A program made the translations under genes and the position numbers. A model generated the notes under the pieces. It saw only the letters and a program-made list of their open reading frames with translations, was not told the origin of the DNA and ran no database searches. 64,000 bases of DNA from Streptomyces rubiginosohelvolus (GTDB lineage: Bacteria; Actinomycetota; Actinomycetes; Streptomycetales; Streptomycetaceae), in NCBI RefSeq assembly GCF_014649875.1, contig NZ_BMTW01000022.1, positions 1 to 64,000 of the forward strand, given 5' to 3'. Below are positions 8,846 to 18,022 of the stretch, piece by piece; position 1 is the stretch's first letter; each line of letters begins with the position of its first letter.

Positions 8846-8919
8846 AGCCCCCTGTCGGATTCGAACCGACGACCTACGCATTACAAGTGCGTTGCTCTGG
8901 CCAGCTGAGCTAAGGAGGC
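8846..8919 (-). tRNA. tRNA-Thr (anticodon TGT)
   Basis: A 74-nt cloverleaf reads on the minus strand from 8919 to 8846. The acceptor GCCTCCT pairs with AGGGGGC, the D-arm contains AGCTCAGCTGG, the anticodon loop is CTTGTAA (TGT) and the T-arm carries GGTTCGAATCC. CCA is not encoded, as is common in Streptomyces. Confidence 0.96.
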
Positions 8920-8983
8920 GTGCCGGAGCAGTCTAACCAACGCCGGACCTCCGGCGTCCGCGATTTCCGTGTGCTCCGGACTA

Positions 8984-9012
8984 CTGACAGATCGGGAAAG
9001 GCCAGGTAGCGT
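8984..9012 (+). promoter_or_regulatory. Putative msiK promoter
   Basis: CTGACA (8984-8989) and TAGCGT (9007-9012) are separated by 17 bp, about 84 bp before the msiK ATG. The -35 hexamer is good and the -10 moderate for a housekeeping sigma factor. No obvious operator was seen. Confidence 0.45.
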
Positions 9013-9095
9013 CACCGCAGGTTCACTCAGTGGACCAGACCACTCCCTACTCGGATCGTCCGGCACGTTCCTGCCGGTTGAGGAGAAGATCCATC

Positions 9096-10232
9096 ATGGC
9101 CAGTGTCACGTTCGACAAGGCGTCCCGCGTCTACCCCGGCTCCACGAAGCCGGCTGTGGACCAGCTCGAGATCGACATCGCGGACGGTGAGTTCCTCGTC
9201 CTCGTCGGTCCCTCCGGTTGTGGCAAGTCGACCTCCCTGCGCATGCTCGCGGGTCTCGAGGACGTCAACGGCGGCGCGATCCGCATCGGTGACCGCGACG
9301 TCACGCACCTGCCGCCGAAGGACCGGGACATCGCCATGGTGTTCCAGAACTACGCGCTCTACCCGCACATGTCCGTCGCGGACAACATGGGCTTCGCGCT
9401 CAAGATCGCCGGTGTGAACAAGACCGAGATCCGGGCGAAGGTCGAAGAGGCCGCCAAGATGCTGGACCTCACCGAGTACCTGGACCGCAAGCCGAAGGCG
9501 CTCTCCGGTGGTCAGCGTCAGCGTGTGGCGATGGGCCGGGCCATCGTGCGGGAGCCGCAGGTCTTCCTCATGGACGAGCCGCTGTCGAACCTCGACGCCA
9601 AGCTCCGTGTCTCCACCCGTACGCAGATCGCCTCGCTGCAGCGCCGTCTCGGCATCACCACCGTGTACGTCACCCACGACCAGGTCGAGGCCCTCACCAT
9701 GGGCGACCGGGTCGCGGTGCTGAAGGACGGGCTGCTCCAGCAGGTCGACTCGCCGCGCAACATGTACGACCGCCCGGCCAACCTCTTCGTCGCCGGCTTC
9801 ATCGGCTCGCCCGCGATGAACCTCGTCGAGGTCCCGATCACCGACGGTGGCGTGAAGTTCGGCAACAGCGTGGTGCCGGTGTCGCGTGAGGCGCTCTCGG
9901 CCGCCGCGGACCGCGGTGACACCACCGTCACGGTCGGCATCCGGCCCGAGCACTTCGACATCGTCGAGCACGGTGGCGCCGCCGCGAAGTCGCTGACCAA
10001 GGACGCCTCGGACGAGCCGGCCGGCCTCGCCGTCTCCGTCAACGTCGTCGAGGAGCTCGGCGCCGACGGGTTCGTCTACGGCTCCACGCAGGTCGGCGGC
10101 GAGCACAAGGACCTGGTCGTCCGCGTCGGCGGCCGTGCCGTCCCGGAGAAGGGCACCGAGCTGCACGTCGTCCCGCGCCCGGACGAGCTGCACGTCTTCG
10201 CGACCTCCACCGGCGAGCGGCTCACCAACTGA
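9096..10232 (+). CDS. msiK: Multiple-sugar import ATPase MsiK
   Basis: A 378-residue ABC importer ATPase of the MalK/UgpC class. In Streptomyces, MsiK is the shared ATPase that energises cellobiose, maltose, xylobiose and other sugar importers whose operons lack their own ATPase. Walker A GPSGCGKST is at 38-46, the Q-loop VFQNYALYP near 82-90, the signature LSGGQRQR near 136-143, Walker B VFLMDEP near 156-162, and a TOBE domain fills the last about 100 residues. It stands alone with no permease or binding protein, as expected for a shared ATPase. ATG 9096 follows a GAGGAGAAG ribosome site. Confidence 0.95.
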   Translation: MASVTFDKASRVYPGSTKPAVDQLEIDIADGEFLVLVGPSGCGKSTSLRMLAGLEDVNGGAIRIGDRDVTHLPPKDRDIAMVFQNYALYPHMSVADNMGFALKIAGVNKTEIRAKVEEAAKMLDLTEYLDRKPKALSGGQRQRVAMGRAIVREPQVFLMDEPLSNLDAKLRVSTRTQIASLQRRLGITTVYVTHDQVEALTMGDRVAVLKDGLLQQVDSPRNMYDRPANLFVAGFIGSPAMNLVEVPITDGGVKFGNSVVPVSREALSAAADRGDTTVTVGIRPEHFDIVEHGGAAAKSLTKDASDEPAGLAVSVNVVEELGADGFVYGSTQVGGEHKDLVVRVGGRAVPEKGTELHVVPRPDELHVFATSTGERLTN

Positions 10233-10251
10233 CCCGCCTCCTGCCGTACGC

Positions 10252-10294
10252 ACGGCCCCGCGTCCCCCGGCAACGCCCGGCGGCGCGGGGCCGT
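10252..10294 (+). terminator. msiK terminator hairpin
   Basis: An 11-bp GC stem (ACGGCCCCGCG at 10252-10262, complement at 10284-10294) followed by TTTG lies 20 bp after the msiK stop. The 21-nt loop itself can fold. Confidence 0.7.
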
Positions 10295-10465
10295 TTGCGT
10301 GGTCCCGGCGGGTTTGGGTTTCGGCGCGGGGTCGCGTCAAATACCCCGGCACACTGGGCATTTCACCCCGGGTCGTCAACCTCGTATTCGAAAGGACGCG
10401 TCGAACCATCCCCCGCGAGGGTGACGAATTGTCGCCAAGTCATCACCGGCCGCTACGCTCGCTGC

Positions 10466-10879
10466 GTGACCCACACCGCGCGCCGCATCGGCCGATCCCT
10501 CGCTCTCGTCCTGCCCGTCGTCATGGTTCTGTCCGGGACCCTCGCGGTCACCAGCGTCCAGTGGGCGGAGTCGGACAACAACTCCCAGCTGCTGGCCGCC
10601 TCCTCGGAGACCGTGTCCAAGCCCGCGAAGCCGCACGCCCCGCAGGACGTCCTGCGCGAGAAGCTGCTCGTGGAGCTCCAGGAGAAGGACCCGGGCGCCG
10701 CGCTCACGGGCCTCCAGCGGGCCGTCGAGCAGCGTCCGTCGCTCGCCCGCCACTGCATGTCGATCGCCAGGGCGCTCGGCAAGGCGGCCGTCGAGCAGTA
10801 CGGCCCGACCCGGGCGCACCGCTTCTCCCGGCCGGTCTGCGACACCTCGTTCGCCTCCGGCGTCGCCCAGTTCAGCTGA
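10466..10879 (+). CDS. Secreted or membrane-anchored hypothetical protein
   Basis: A 137-residue protein starting at GTG 10466. A basic N-terminus (HTARRIGR) is followed by one hydrophobic segment (about 11-31), so it is a signal anchor or signal peptide. The mature part holds an AAL-rich helical region and two Cys residues (RHCMSIAR and PVCDTSF) that could form a disulfide, ending in an S-F-A-S-G-V-A-Q-F motif. This resembles a conserved short Streptomyces protein of unknown role; I cannot assign a family. Confidence 0.65.
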   Translation: MTHTARRIGRSLALVLPVVMVLSGTLAVTSVQWAESDNNSQLLAASSETVSKPAKPHAPQDVLREKLLVELQEKDPGAALTGLQRAVEQRPSLARHCMSIARALGKAAVEQYGPTRAHRFSRPVCDTSFASGVAQFS

Positions 10880-10985
10880 GTCGTTCAGCTGATTCCCCCG
10901 GAGGCTGAGCCCCGGAAGCTGAGTCCGGTGGGCGTTCTGGTCGAGCGCCGCCTTCCGTCGGCGGGCACCGCATATCGTGCCTGCC

Positions 10986-11702
10986 ATGCATACGTATCCG
11001 ACGCAGGCCGTGATCCTTGCCGGTGGCCAGGGGTCGCGGCTGCGGCCGTACACCGACGACCGCCCCAAGCCGATGGTCGAGATCCCCGGGACCGGGACTC
11101 CGATCATCGGCCATCAGCTGTCCTGGCTGGCCGCCGAAGGAGTCACCGACGCCGTGGTCTCCTGCGGGCACCTGGCCGAGGTGCTCCAGGAGTGGCTGGA
11201 GGAGGCCGTCCTGCCGCTCCGGGTCACCACCGTCGTGGAGACCGAGCCGCTGGGGCGCGGCGGCGGGCTGCGGTACGCGGCCGAGCGGCTGCCCGACGCG
11301 GATCAGCCGTGGTACGCCACGAACGGTGACATCTGGACCCGTTTCTCGCTGCGCGAGATGGCGGCCTTCCACGCGGAGCGCGACGCCACCGCCACCCTGG
11401 CCCTCGCCCGGCCGCGCATCCCGTGGGGTGCGGTGGAGACGGACGCGTTCGGGCACATCACCGACTTCATCGAGTCGCCGCCGTCCCCGTATCTGATCAA
11501 CGCCGGGGTGTACGTGTTCTCGCCCGCGTTCACGAAGCTGCTGCCGGACCGCGGTGACCATGAGCGGACCACGTTCCCCCGGCTCGCCCGCGAGCGCCGG
11601 CTGGCCGGGTATCCGCTGCCGAACGGGGCGTACTGGCGGGCCATCGACACCGCGAAGGATCTGACCGAGGCGGCCCGCGAGCTGGGGTCCCACGGCGTCT
11701 GA
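10986..11702 (+). CDS. Sugar-phosphate nucleotidyltransferase family protein
   Basis: A 238-residue GT-A nucleotidyltransferase of the GalU/RfbA/mannose-1-phosphate guanylyltransferase type, making NDP-sugars. The signature LAGGQGSRLRPYT...KPM lies near 11-30; TNGD (about 114-117) gives the metal-binding Asp, and INAGVYVF is the conserved sugar-binding strand. It lacks the C-terminal left-handed beta-helix, so it is a short form. It stands alone and ends in a strong bidirectional hairpin, so the exact nucleotide and sugar are unknown. The ATG at 10986 is preferred to one three codons upstream. Confidence 0.88.
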   Translation: MHTYPTQAVILAGGQGSRLRPYTDDRPKPMVEIPGTGTPIIGHQLSWLAAEGVTDAVVSCGHLAEVLQEWLEEAVLPLRVTTVVETEPLGRGGGLRYAAERLPDADQPWYATNGDIWTRFSLREMAAFHAERDATATLALARPRIPWGAVETDAFGHITDFIESPPSPYLINAGVYVFSPAFTKLLPDRGDHERTTFPRLARERRLAGYPLPNGAYWRAIDTAKDLTEAARELGSHGV

Positions 11703-11726
11703 CGGTCCGCCCGTACCCACGCGCGA

Positions 11727-11772
11727 AAGGGCGGCGCCCACCCGGCAGGAGAACCGGGTGGGCGCCGCCCTT
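11727..11772. terminator. Bidirectional terminator
   Basis: A perfect 19-bp stem (AAGGGCGGCGCCCACCCGG at 11727-11745, complement at 11754-11772, eight-base loop) separates two convergent genes ending at 11702 and 11791. The A/T-flanked ends suit termination on both strands. Confidence 0.85.
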
Positions 11773-11790
11773 GTCGCGTGGCCGTGCGGG

Positions 11791-13431
11791 TCAGCCGAGG
11801 AGGCCGCCGATCGGGTTCCGGCCGCCGCCGCCGCCCGAGGTGGATCCTTCGCCGCCGGAGGAGGTCGAGCCGCCGGTGGGGGCCGGTTCGCCGCCTCCGC
11901 CCGTGGAGCCGTCGCCACTGGTGGAGCCGGACGAGGTGGGTCCGGCGCTGGTGGCGGCCGGGGGCTGCTGCGGGGTGGTCTGCTGCGGGGGTGCCTGGCC
12001 GGTGCCCTGGGTCTGGCTGGGCTGGGTGCCCTGGCCGGTGCTCTGGCCGCCGCCGGAGTCGCGGGTCGCGCCGGGGCTGGCCTGGCCGGTGGCGGGGGTG
12101 CTCGCCGCTCCGGAGGGGGTGGGGTCCGGCCCGCGCTGCTGCTCCGGGGTACGGGAGGCCTGGCGTTCGCCGGTGGACTCCTGGGGCAGCGGCATGCCGG
12201 GGAGGCGGTTGGTGGGGTTGTCGTTGCGGCCGGGGACGGTGACGACCTCGGTGGAGCGGACCGCGCCGCCGAGGATGGAGCCGACGAGGAGGGTGAGGCC
12301 GACGACGACGGTCGCGACGACGGTGCCCCGGCGCAGCACCCGGCGGCGCAGGTCCCAGATCTCCGAGCGGGGGCCGAGCTTGCGCCAGGCTTCCCCGGCG
12401 AGCCGGCCGTCGACGGAGTAGACGGGGGCGCCGGCGATGATCAGCGGGCTCCAGGCGGCCAGCAGGATGATGTCGGGGGCGTCGTACACGGGGACCGTGC
12501 GCCAGCTGACCGTCACCAGCAGCGCGGCGGAGAGCAGGGCGCCGAACGCGGCGGCGACCCGCTGCCAGAGGCCGAGGACGGTGAGGACGCCGACGACGAC
12601 CTGGAGGAAGGCGACGGTCAGTCCGGCGCCGACCGGGTGGGAGAGCGCGAAGTCGCGCAGGGGTTCGGCCACCGCCCACGGGTGCAGGGAGGTCAGCCAC
12701 TTGACCATCGAGCCGCGCTCGCCGCCGTCGAAGTAGACGGGGTCGGACAGCTTGCCCATGCCGGCGTAGATGGAGATGAAGCCGAGGAGGACCCGCATGG
12801 GGAGCAGGACCACGCCCAGGTTCATCCGGTGGCCGGGGTAGTAGGCGTGCCGGACGGGGTCGCCCGTGCCGCGCCGGGCGCGGGAGTCGGCTTCGTCGGA
12901 GTCCGGGGAGTCGGCGTCGTTGTAGTCGTCGCCGGGTCCTCCGGGTCCGTCGAGCGGGTCGTCGTACGCGCCGACGGCCTGCCGCATGGGCGGCAGCAGG
13001 GGGCCGGTGCGGGCCGGTTGGTGGGGGGCGGTCAGTACGGGGTTGGGCTGCGTCTCCTCCAGGAGCGGGATGACCTGGGTCGCGCCCGCTTCGTGGCCGT
13101 GCCCGCCGGGGGCCGCGCCGAGTCCGGCGTCGAGGTGTCCGGCGGTGGAGTTGCGCACAGCCTGGAGGAGTCCCGTCGCACCGGGGTCGCCGGGAGCGGA
13201 CTTGCCGCTCCAGACGACGGGTGCCCGCCTGCGGCCTCCGCCGGCGCCGCTCATGGCGGGGATGCGGGCCGTATCCGCGGGGGCACCGCGCAGCCGTGCG
13301 CGCTGGCCCGGGGCGAGCTGCACCCGGAAGCTGGCGTGGTTGACGATGACCTGCGCGGGGTCGCTGTCCACCTTGGTCATGCTCAGGGCGGGTTGCTCGT
13401 CGAACCGAGGCGTTCTGGTGTCCACACTCAT
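11791..13431 (-). CDS. DoxX family membrane protein with disordered ends
   Basis: A 546-residue protein. Residues 1-200 are hydrophilic and disordered. About 205-400 hold the DoxX four-helix membrane region (LLPMRVLLGFISIYAGMGKL, then GLTVAFLQVVVGVLTVLG and further segments) plus another helix near 385-405. The last about 130 residues are a Ser/Thr/Gly/Pro/Gln-rich tail ending GGGGGRNPIGGLLG. DoxX proteins are linked to thiosulfate:quinone oxidation or redox stress, but the role in Streptomyces is not defined. The ATG at 13431 is followed by a stretch conserved in actinobacterial DoxX proteins. Confidence 0.85.
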   Translation of the reverse strand: MSVDTRTPRFDEQPALSMTKVDSDPAQVIVNHASFRVQLAPGQRARLRGAPADTARIPAMSGAGGGRRRAPVVWSGKSAPGDPGATGLLQAVRNSTAGHLDAGLGAAPGGHGHEAGATQVIPLLEETQPNPVLTAPHQPARTGPLLPPMRQAVGAYDDPLDGPGGPGDDYNDADSPDSDEADSRARRGTGDPVRHAYYPGHRMNLGVVLLPMRVLLGFISIYAGMGKLSDPVYFDGGERGSMVKWLTSLHPWAVAEPLRDFALSHPVGAGLTVAFLQVVVGVLTVLGLWQRVAAAFGALLSAALLVTVSWRTVPVYDAPDIILLAAWSPLIIAGAPVYSVDGRLAGEAWRKLGPRSEIWDLRRRVLRRGTVVATVVVGLTLLVGSILGGAVRSTEVVTVPGRNDNPTNRLPGMPLPQESTGERQASRTPEQQRGPDPTPSGAASTPATGQASPGATRDSGGGQSTGQGTQPSQTQGTGQAPPQQTTPQQPPAATSAGPTSSGSTSGDGSTGGGGEPAPTGGSTSSGGEGSTSGGGGGRNPIGGLLG

Positions 13432-13592
13432 CTAACCGAGTGATGTGTGTTTAGGACACTGCCTTGACCGCACCGGATGTGTCCGAGACCCGTCAAGATC
13501 AGGCCAAACTCGGGCATCCTGGATGGATGTTCGGCGTTCGCCCGTCGACTCGCCCGGCGGGCGGGCCTGTCGACGGGCGAGCGCCCGGCGTT

Positions 13593-14549
13593 CTAGGCGC
13601 GGCGGCGCGCCACCTCGTACAGCACGATGCCCGCGGCGACACCGGCGTTGAGCGACTCGGCGCCGCCCGGCATCGAGATCCGCACCCGGTAGTCGCAGGT
13701 CTCGCCGACGAGGCGGCCGAGGCCCTTGCCCTCGCTGCCGATGACGATGACGACCGGGCCGTCCAGCTCTTCCAGGTCCTCCACCGTGTGCTCGCCGTCG
13801 GCGGCCAGGCCGACGACCGTGAGGCCCGCCTTCTGGTAGCCCTCCAGGGCGCGGGTGAGGTTGGTGACCCGGGAGACGGGGGTGCGGGCCGCCGTGCCGG
13901 CGGAGGACTTCCAGGCTCCGGCGGTCATGCCGGCCGCGCGGCGCTCGGGGACGACGACGCCGTGGCCGCCGAACGCGGAGACCGAGCGGACGATGGCGCC
14001 GAGGTTGCGCGGGTCGGTCACGCCGTCCAGCGCGACGATCAGCGGGTCCTCGTGGTTCTCGTCGGCGGCGGCGAGCAGGTCGTCCGGGTGCGCGTACTCG
14101 TACGGCGGGACCTGGAGGACGAGGCCCTGGTGGTTCAGGCCGTTCGTCATCCGGTCCAGCTCGGGGCGCGGGGCCTCCATCAGGTTGATGGTGCCGCGGT
14201 CGCCGGCGAGCTTGAGGACGTCGCGGACGCGCTCGTCGTTGTCGATGTACTGCTGGACGTACAGCGTCACGGCGGGGACGCCGTCGCGCAGGGCCTCGTA
14301 GACCGGGTTGCGGCCGACGACCATCTCCGATGTGCCCTTGACGCCGCCGCGCCGGGGCGCGGGGCGGCGTGCCGCGGCCTGCTTGGCCTGGGCGTTGGCG
14401 ACCCGGTTCTTCTTGTGTCCCTTGCGGGCGGACGCGGGCGGGGTCGGGCCCTTGCCCTCCAGGCCACGGCGTCGCTTGCCACCGCTGCCGACCTGCGCGC
14501 CCTTCTTGTTGGACGTGCGGCGGTTCCTGCGCTGGCTGTTCCCGGCCAT
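13593..14549 (-). CDS. rlmB: 23S rRNA (guanosine-2'-O-)-methyltransferase RlmB
   Basis: A 318-residue SpoU/TrmH-family (SPOUT) enzyme that 2'-O-methylates a guanosine of 23S rRNA. Residues 1-70 are a basic, Lys/Arg/Gly-rich RNA-binding extension typical of actinobacteria. The substrate-binding domain begins at VVGRNPVYEALR. Catalytic SPOUT motifs are DGVTDPRNLGAIVRS, VIGSEGKGL and ISMPGGAESLNAGVAAGIVLYE (trefoil knot and SAM site). It lies downstream of cysS on the same strand, an arrangement common in actinobacteria. Confidence 0.93.
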   Translation of the reverse strand: MAGNSQRRNRRTSNKKGAQVGSGGKRRRGLEGKGPTPPASARKGHKKNRVANAQAKQAAARRPAPRRGGVKGTSEMVVGRNPVYEALRDGVPAVTLYVQQYIDNDERVRDVLKLAGDRGTINLMEAPRPELDRMTNGLNHQGLVLQVPPYEYAHPDDLLAAADENHEDPLIVALDGVTDPRNLGAIVRSVSAFGGHGVVVPERRAAGMTAGAWKSSAGTAARTPVSRVTNLTRALEGYQKAGLTVVGLAADGEHTVEDLEELDGPVVIVIGSEGKGLGRLVGETCDYRVRISMPGGAESLNAGVAAGIVLYEVARRRA

Positions 14550-14662
14550 GACCTACCTGTTCCTGTAAATCCTCGATCCACACGCGGGTGTGGATCGTGT
14601 ACGTCTCATCAGTGTGCCGCCCGGATCGCCGGGCGGCACCATTGCCCTGCTCAGAGGTTCGC

Positions 14663-16063
14663 TCAGCGCGGTCCCAGCGTCCACCGGGGGCCGGTGGGGC
14701 TGTCCTCGATGACGAGGCCGGACTGGTTGAGCTGGTCGCGGATGGCGTCGGCGGCGGCCCAGTCCTTGCGGGCGCGGGCCGACTGCCGCTGGTCGAGGAC
14801 GAGGCGCACGAGGGTGTCGACGACGCCGTGCAGGTCCTCGCCGCGGTCGCCCTCGCCCGCCCACTGCGGGTCGAGGGGGTCCAGGCCCAGGACACCGAGC
14901 ATGGCCCGGACCTCGGCGAGGCGGGCCGCGGCGGCTTCCTTGTCGTCGGCGGCCAGCGCGCTGTTGCCCTGGCGGACGGTGGTGTGGATGATCGCCAGCG
15001 CCTGCGGGACGCCCAGGTCCTCGTCCATCGCCTCGGCGAAGGCGGGCGGCACCTCGGCGGCGGGGGCGACGGTCTCCCCGACCTTCTCGGTGACGCGCTG
15101 GACGAAGCCCTCGATCCGGGCGAACGCGGACTCGGCCTCGCGCAGGGCCTCCTCGCTGTACTCGATCATCGACCGGTAGTGCGGGGTGCCGAGGTAGTAG
15201 CGCAGGACGATGGGGCGCCAGTGCTTGACCATCTCGCTGACGAGGACGGAGTTGCCCAGCGACTTCGACATCTTCTCGCCGGCCAGGGTGACCCAGCCGT
15301 TGTGCACCCAGTAGTTGGCGAACGTGTCGCCGTAGGCCTTGGCCTGGGCGATCTCGTTCTCGTGGTGCGGGAAGATCAGGTCGATGCCGCCGCCGTGGAT
15401 GTCGAAGGCGGAGCCCAGGTACTTGTGGGCCATGGCCGAGCACTCCAGGTGCCAGCCGGGCCGGCCGCGGCCCCACGGGGTCTCCCAGCTTGGCTCGCCC
15501 GGCTTGACGGCCTTCCACATGGCGAAGTCGCGCGGGTCGCGCTTGCCGGTCTCGCCGTCGCCGGAGGGCTGGCGCAGATCGTCCAGCTCCTGGTTGGAGA
15601 GCTCCAGGTAGCCGGGGAGCGAGCGGACGTCGAAGTAGACGTTGCCGTCGGCCTCGTAGGCGTGGCCGCGCTCGATCAGGCCGCGCATCATCTCGATCAT
15701 CTCGGGGATGTGGCCGGTGGCGCGGGGCTCGTAGGTGGGCGGCAGGCAGCCGAGCACGTCGTAGCCGTCGTTGAACGCGCGCTCGTTCTCGTAGCCGATC
15801 GACCACCAGGGGCGGCCCTGGTCGGCGGACTTCGCGATGATCTTGTCGTCGATGTCGGTGACGTTCCGGATGAACGTGACGTCGTAGCCGCGGTAGGTGA
15901 ACCAGCGGCGCATGATGTCGAAGTTCAGACCCGAGCGGATGTGGCCGATGTGCGGTGCTGCCTGGACGGTGGCGCCACAGAGGTAGATCGAGACACAGCC
16001 CGCGGTGAGCGGGACGAAGTCACGGATCTGCCGGGCGCTGGTGTCGTGCAGGCGAATAGTCAC
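14663..16063 (-). CDS. cysS: Cysteinyl-tRNA synthetase
   Basis: A 466-residue class I aminoacyl-tRNA synthetase charging tRNA-Cys. C29 and the HIGH motif (38-41), the zinc-site GWHLECSAMA, GGGIDLIFPHHENE and KMSKS (about residue 270) are all present. It is distinguished from the related mycothiol ligase MshC by full length with the C-terminal DALR/anticodon-binding region. Translation starts at GTG 16063. It is followed by rlmB 113 bp downstream. Confidence 0.96.
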   Translation of the reverse strand: MTIRLHDTSARQIRDFVPLTAGCVSIYLCGATVQAAPHIGHIRSGLNFDIMRRWFTYRGYDVTFIRNVTDIDDKIIAKSADQGRPWWSIGYENERAFNDGYDVLGCLPPTYEPRATGHIPEMIEMMRGLIERGHAYEADGNVYFDVRSLPGYLELSNQELDDLRQPSGDGETGKRDPRDFAMWKAVKPGEPSWETPWGRGRPGWHLECSAMAHKYLGSAFDIHGGGIDLIFPHHENEIAQAKAYGDTFANYWVHNGWVTLAGEKMSKSLGNSVLVSEMVKHWRPIVLRYYLGTPHYRSMIEYSEEALREAESAFARIEGFVQRVTEKVGETVAPAAEVPPAFAEAMDEDLGVPQALAIIHTTVRQGNSALAADDKEAAAARLAEVRAMLGVLGLDPLDPQWAGEGDRGEDLHGVVDTLVRLVLDQRQSARARKDWAAADAIRDQLNQSGLVIEDSPTGPRWTLGPR

Positions 16064-16093
16064 GCCTCAAGGGTAGTAGGCCGACACCAGTGC

Positions 16094-16120
16094 CCCGCGA
16101 CCCTTGGGGATCGCGGGGAC
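16094..16120 (-). terminator. Hairpin downstream of the F420-type oxidoreductase gene
   Basis: CCCCGCGA and its complement TCGCGGGG flank a short loop in the about 137-bp gap between the genes at 16201 and 16063. It lies 3' of the minus-strand gene and is a modest terminator candidate. Confidence 0.5.
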
Positions 16121-16200
16121 AACTTTCTGGTACCGGGATGGTTCCGGACACCCCGGAGAGCGTTTTCCAGCCGTACGGGTACCGGGTAGCGCCCCGGGTC

Positions 16201-16605
16201 TCAGATGCTGCCGACCACCTTGCGCGGCGAGATCCGGACGACCACGCGGGGGTCGTCGGCGCCGGAGTTCGGGTTGAACTCCGCGTACGGCTTGCCGGTG
16301 TACTTCACCGAGAGCTCGTCGATCAGCTCCTGCCCGCCGTCCGTCGTCAGGGTCGCCTCGCCGCGGATCTCGGCGTAGCTGTACGGGGCGTCGAAGGGCT
16401 GGACGACCACGGTGACGCGCGGGTCGCGGCGGAGGTTCTTCTCCTTGCGGCGGCCGACGGTGGTGGAGATGAGGACGTCGTCGCCGTCTCGCTTGACCCA
16501 GACCGGGGAGACCTGGGGGCTGCCGTCGGGCTGGATGGTGGCGATGTTGACGAACACGGGGGTGTCCAGCAGGTTCTTGAGCTCGGTGGAGAGTGCGGCG
16601 GTCAT
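16201..16605 (-). CDS. PPOX-class F420-dependent oxidoreductase
   Basis: A 134-residue split-barrel flavin/F420-binding protein of the pyridoxamine-5'-phosphate-oxidase fold. The N-terminal pattern NIATIQPDGSPQVSPVWV, the KEKNLRRDPRV stretch and C-terminal GKPYAEFNPN then RVVVRISPRKV match the actinobacterial F420-dependent (FDOR-B-like) group. Substrate unknown. It is a single gene between cysS and ispF. Confidence 0.85.
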   Translation of the reverse strand: MTAALSTELKNLLDTPVFVNIATIQPDGSPQVSPVWVKRDGDDVLISTTVGRRKEKNLRRDPRVTVVVQPFDAPYSYAEIRGEATLTTDGGQELIDELSVKYTGKPYAEFNPNSGADDPRVVVRISPRKVVGSI

Positions 16606-16752
16606 GCGTACGTCCTCCTGTGCGCTGCGGTTCGGTCGGAGCTGACCGGTGTTCCGATGCTGCTCCTACCCGGCAACCGCGCGCGCTCCCGCTTCCTTCC
16701 CGCCGTGTCCGGCCGGAAGGGTGAACACCCCCCGGCCGGCGGGCCCCAGGAC

Positions 16753-17265
16753 CTAGCGGGTCCGGTAGACCAGGGCGGTGGCGATGCCGGCGATGCCCTC
16801 GCCGCGACCGGTGAAGCCGAGCCCGTCGGACGTGGCGGCGGAGAGCGAGACCGGGGCGCCCACGGCGGCGGACAGCACCTTCTGCGCCTCCTCGCGCCGT
16901 TTGCCGATCTTCGGGCGGAGGCCGACGACCTGGACGGCGACGTTCCCGATCTCGAAGCCCTCGGCGCGGACGATCCGGGCGGCCTCGGTGAGCAGGGTGA
17001 TGCCCGCGGCTCCGGACCACTCGGGGCGGCCCGTGCCGAAGTGCTGCCCGAGGTCGCCGAGGCCCGCGGCGGAGAAGAGCGCGTTGCAGGCGGCGTGCGC
17101 GACGACGTCGGCGTCCGAGTGGCCGGCGAGGCCCGGGCCCTCGCCCTCCCACTTCAGGCCCGCGCACCACAGCTCGCGGCCCTCCTCGAAGGCGTGGATG
17201 TCGGTGCCGATGCCGACGAGCGGGATGACGGGGGCGGGGCCCACCGCGGACGTGTCAGAAACCAT
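16753..17265 (-). CDS. ispF: 2-C-methyl-D-erythritol 2,4-cyclodiphosphate synthase
   Basis: A 170-residue IspF, which cyclises CDP-ME-2-phosphate to MEcPP in the non-mevalonate isoprenoid pathway. The zinc-binding GIGTDIHAF and GHSDADVVAHA motifs and LRPKIGKR plus TSDGLGFTGRGEGI near the end are diagnostic. The ATG at 17265 lies inside the end of ispD (11-bp overlap), so the two consecutive-pathway enzymes are coupled. Confidence 0.96.
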   Translation of the reverse strand: MVSDTSAVGPAPVIPLVGIGTDIHAFEEGRELWCAGLKWEGEGPGLAGHSDADVVAHAACNALFSAAGLGDLGQHFGTGRPEWSGAAGITLLTEAARIVRAEGFEIGNVAVQVVGLRPKIGKRREEAQKVLSAAVGAPVSLSAATSDGLGFTGRGEGIAGIATALVYRTR

Positions 17266-18022
17266 CGTTGGCCCTCCTGCGGGCGAGTACCGCTTCGGCC
17301 AGCACCAGATCGAGCGGCCGGGTCACCTTGAACGCCTCTTCGTGGCCGGGGACGACGACCACGGGCCGGCCGAGGCGTTCCACCATGCCCGCGTCGTCCG
17401 TGGCGCCCTCGCCGTCGACCGCGACCTCGGCGTGCGCCCGCTCCAGCGTCTCCCGGTCGAAACCCTGCGGCGTCTGCACCGCGCGGAGCCTGGCCCGTAC
17501 GGGGGTGGCGAGTACGGGCTCCGGCTCCCCGGGCGTCGCGGCCGGCTCGACCTCCTTGACGGTGTCCGCGAGCGGCAGCGCGGGGACGACGGCGGGCGCC
17601 CCGTCCCGTACGGCGGCGGCGACCGCGTCGACCGTGTCGACCGGCACCAGCGGGCGGGCGGCGTCGTGGACCAGGACGACGGCGACGTCCTCGGGCAGCG
17701 CTTCGATGCCGAGGCGGACGGACTCCTGGCGCGTCTCCCCGCCCGGCACCACCAGGTAGTCGGTGCGCTCGGGCAGCGCGTGCTCGTCGAGGAGGTGCTT
17801 CACCTCGGGCGCGCCGTCCGGCGGGGCGACGACCACGACGAGGGAGACGGCGCGGGAGGCGGCCATGGCGCGAATGGCGTGGATCAGCATGGGCGTCCCG
17901 CCGAGCCCCCGGAGGGCCTTGGGCGCGCCCGGACCGAGCCGCACGCCCCGCCCGGCCGCGGGAATCACCGCGGCGGTACGGGGAGGGCGCGGACGGGCGG
18001 TCGGGGGTGGCGTCGATGACAT
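17255..18022 (-). CDS. ispD: 2-C-methyl-D-erythritol 4-phosphate cytidylyltransferase
   Basis: A 255-residue CTP:MEP cytidylyltransferase of the MEP pathway. The nucleotide motif VIPAAGRGVRLGPGAPKAL lies near 19-37; VLVHDAARPLV and the C-terminal VTRPLDLVLAEAVLARR are typical. The start ATG 18022 is favoured over an in-frame extension to 18220 that would pass through a repetitive, unconserved segment. It overlaps ispF by 11 bp. Confidence 0.95.
   Translation of the reverse strand: MSSTPPPTARPRPPRTAAVIPAAGRGVRLGPGAPKALRGLGGTPMLIHAIRAMAASRAVSLVVVVAPPDGAPEVKHLLDEHALPERTDYLVVPGGETRQESVRLGIEALPEDVAVVLVHDAARPLVPVDTVDAVAAAVRDGAPAVVPALPLADTVKEVEPAATPGEPEPVLATPVRARLRAVQTPQGFDRETLERAHAEVAVDGEGATDDAGMVERLGRPVVVVPGHEEAFKVTRPLDLVLAEAVLARRRANDGF

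Noticed and set aside
10977..10988. Earlier ATG for the nucleotidyltransferase
   Set aside because: It adds only three residues and has no better ribosome site; the MHTYPTQAVILAGG start fits the family.
14663..16063. Possibility that cysS is really the mycothiol ligase mshC
   Set aside because: Length, the full HIGH/KMSKS and C-terminal anticodon-binding region and the GGGIDLIFPHHENE motif fit CysS.
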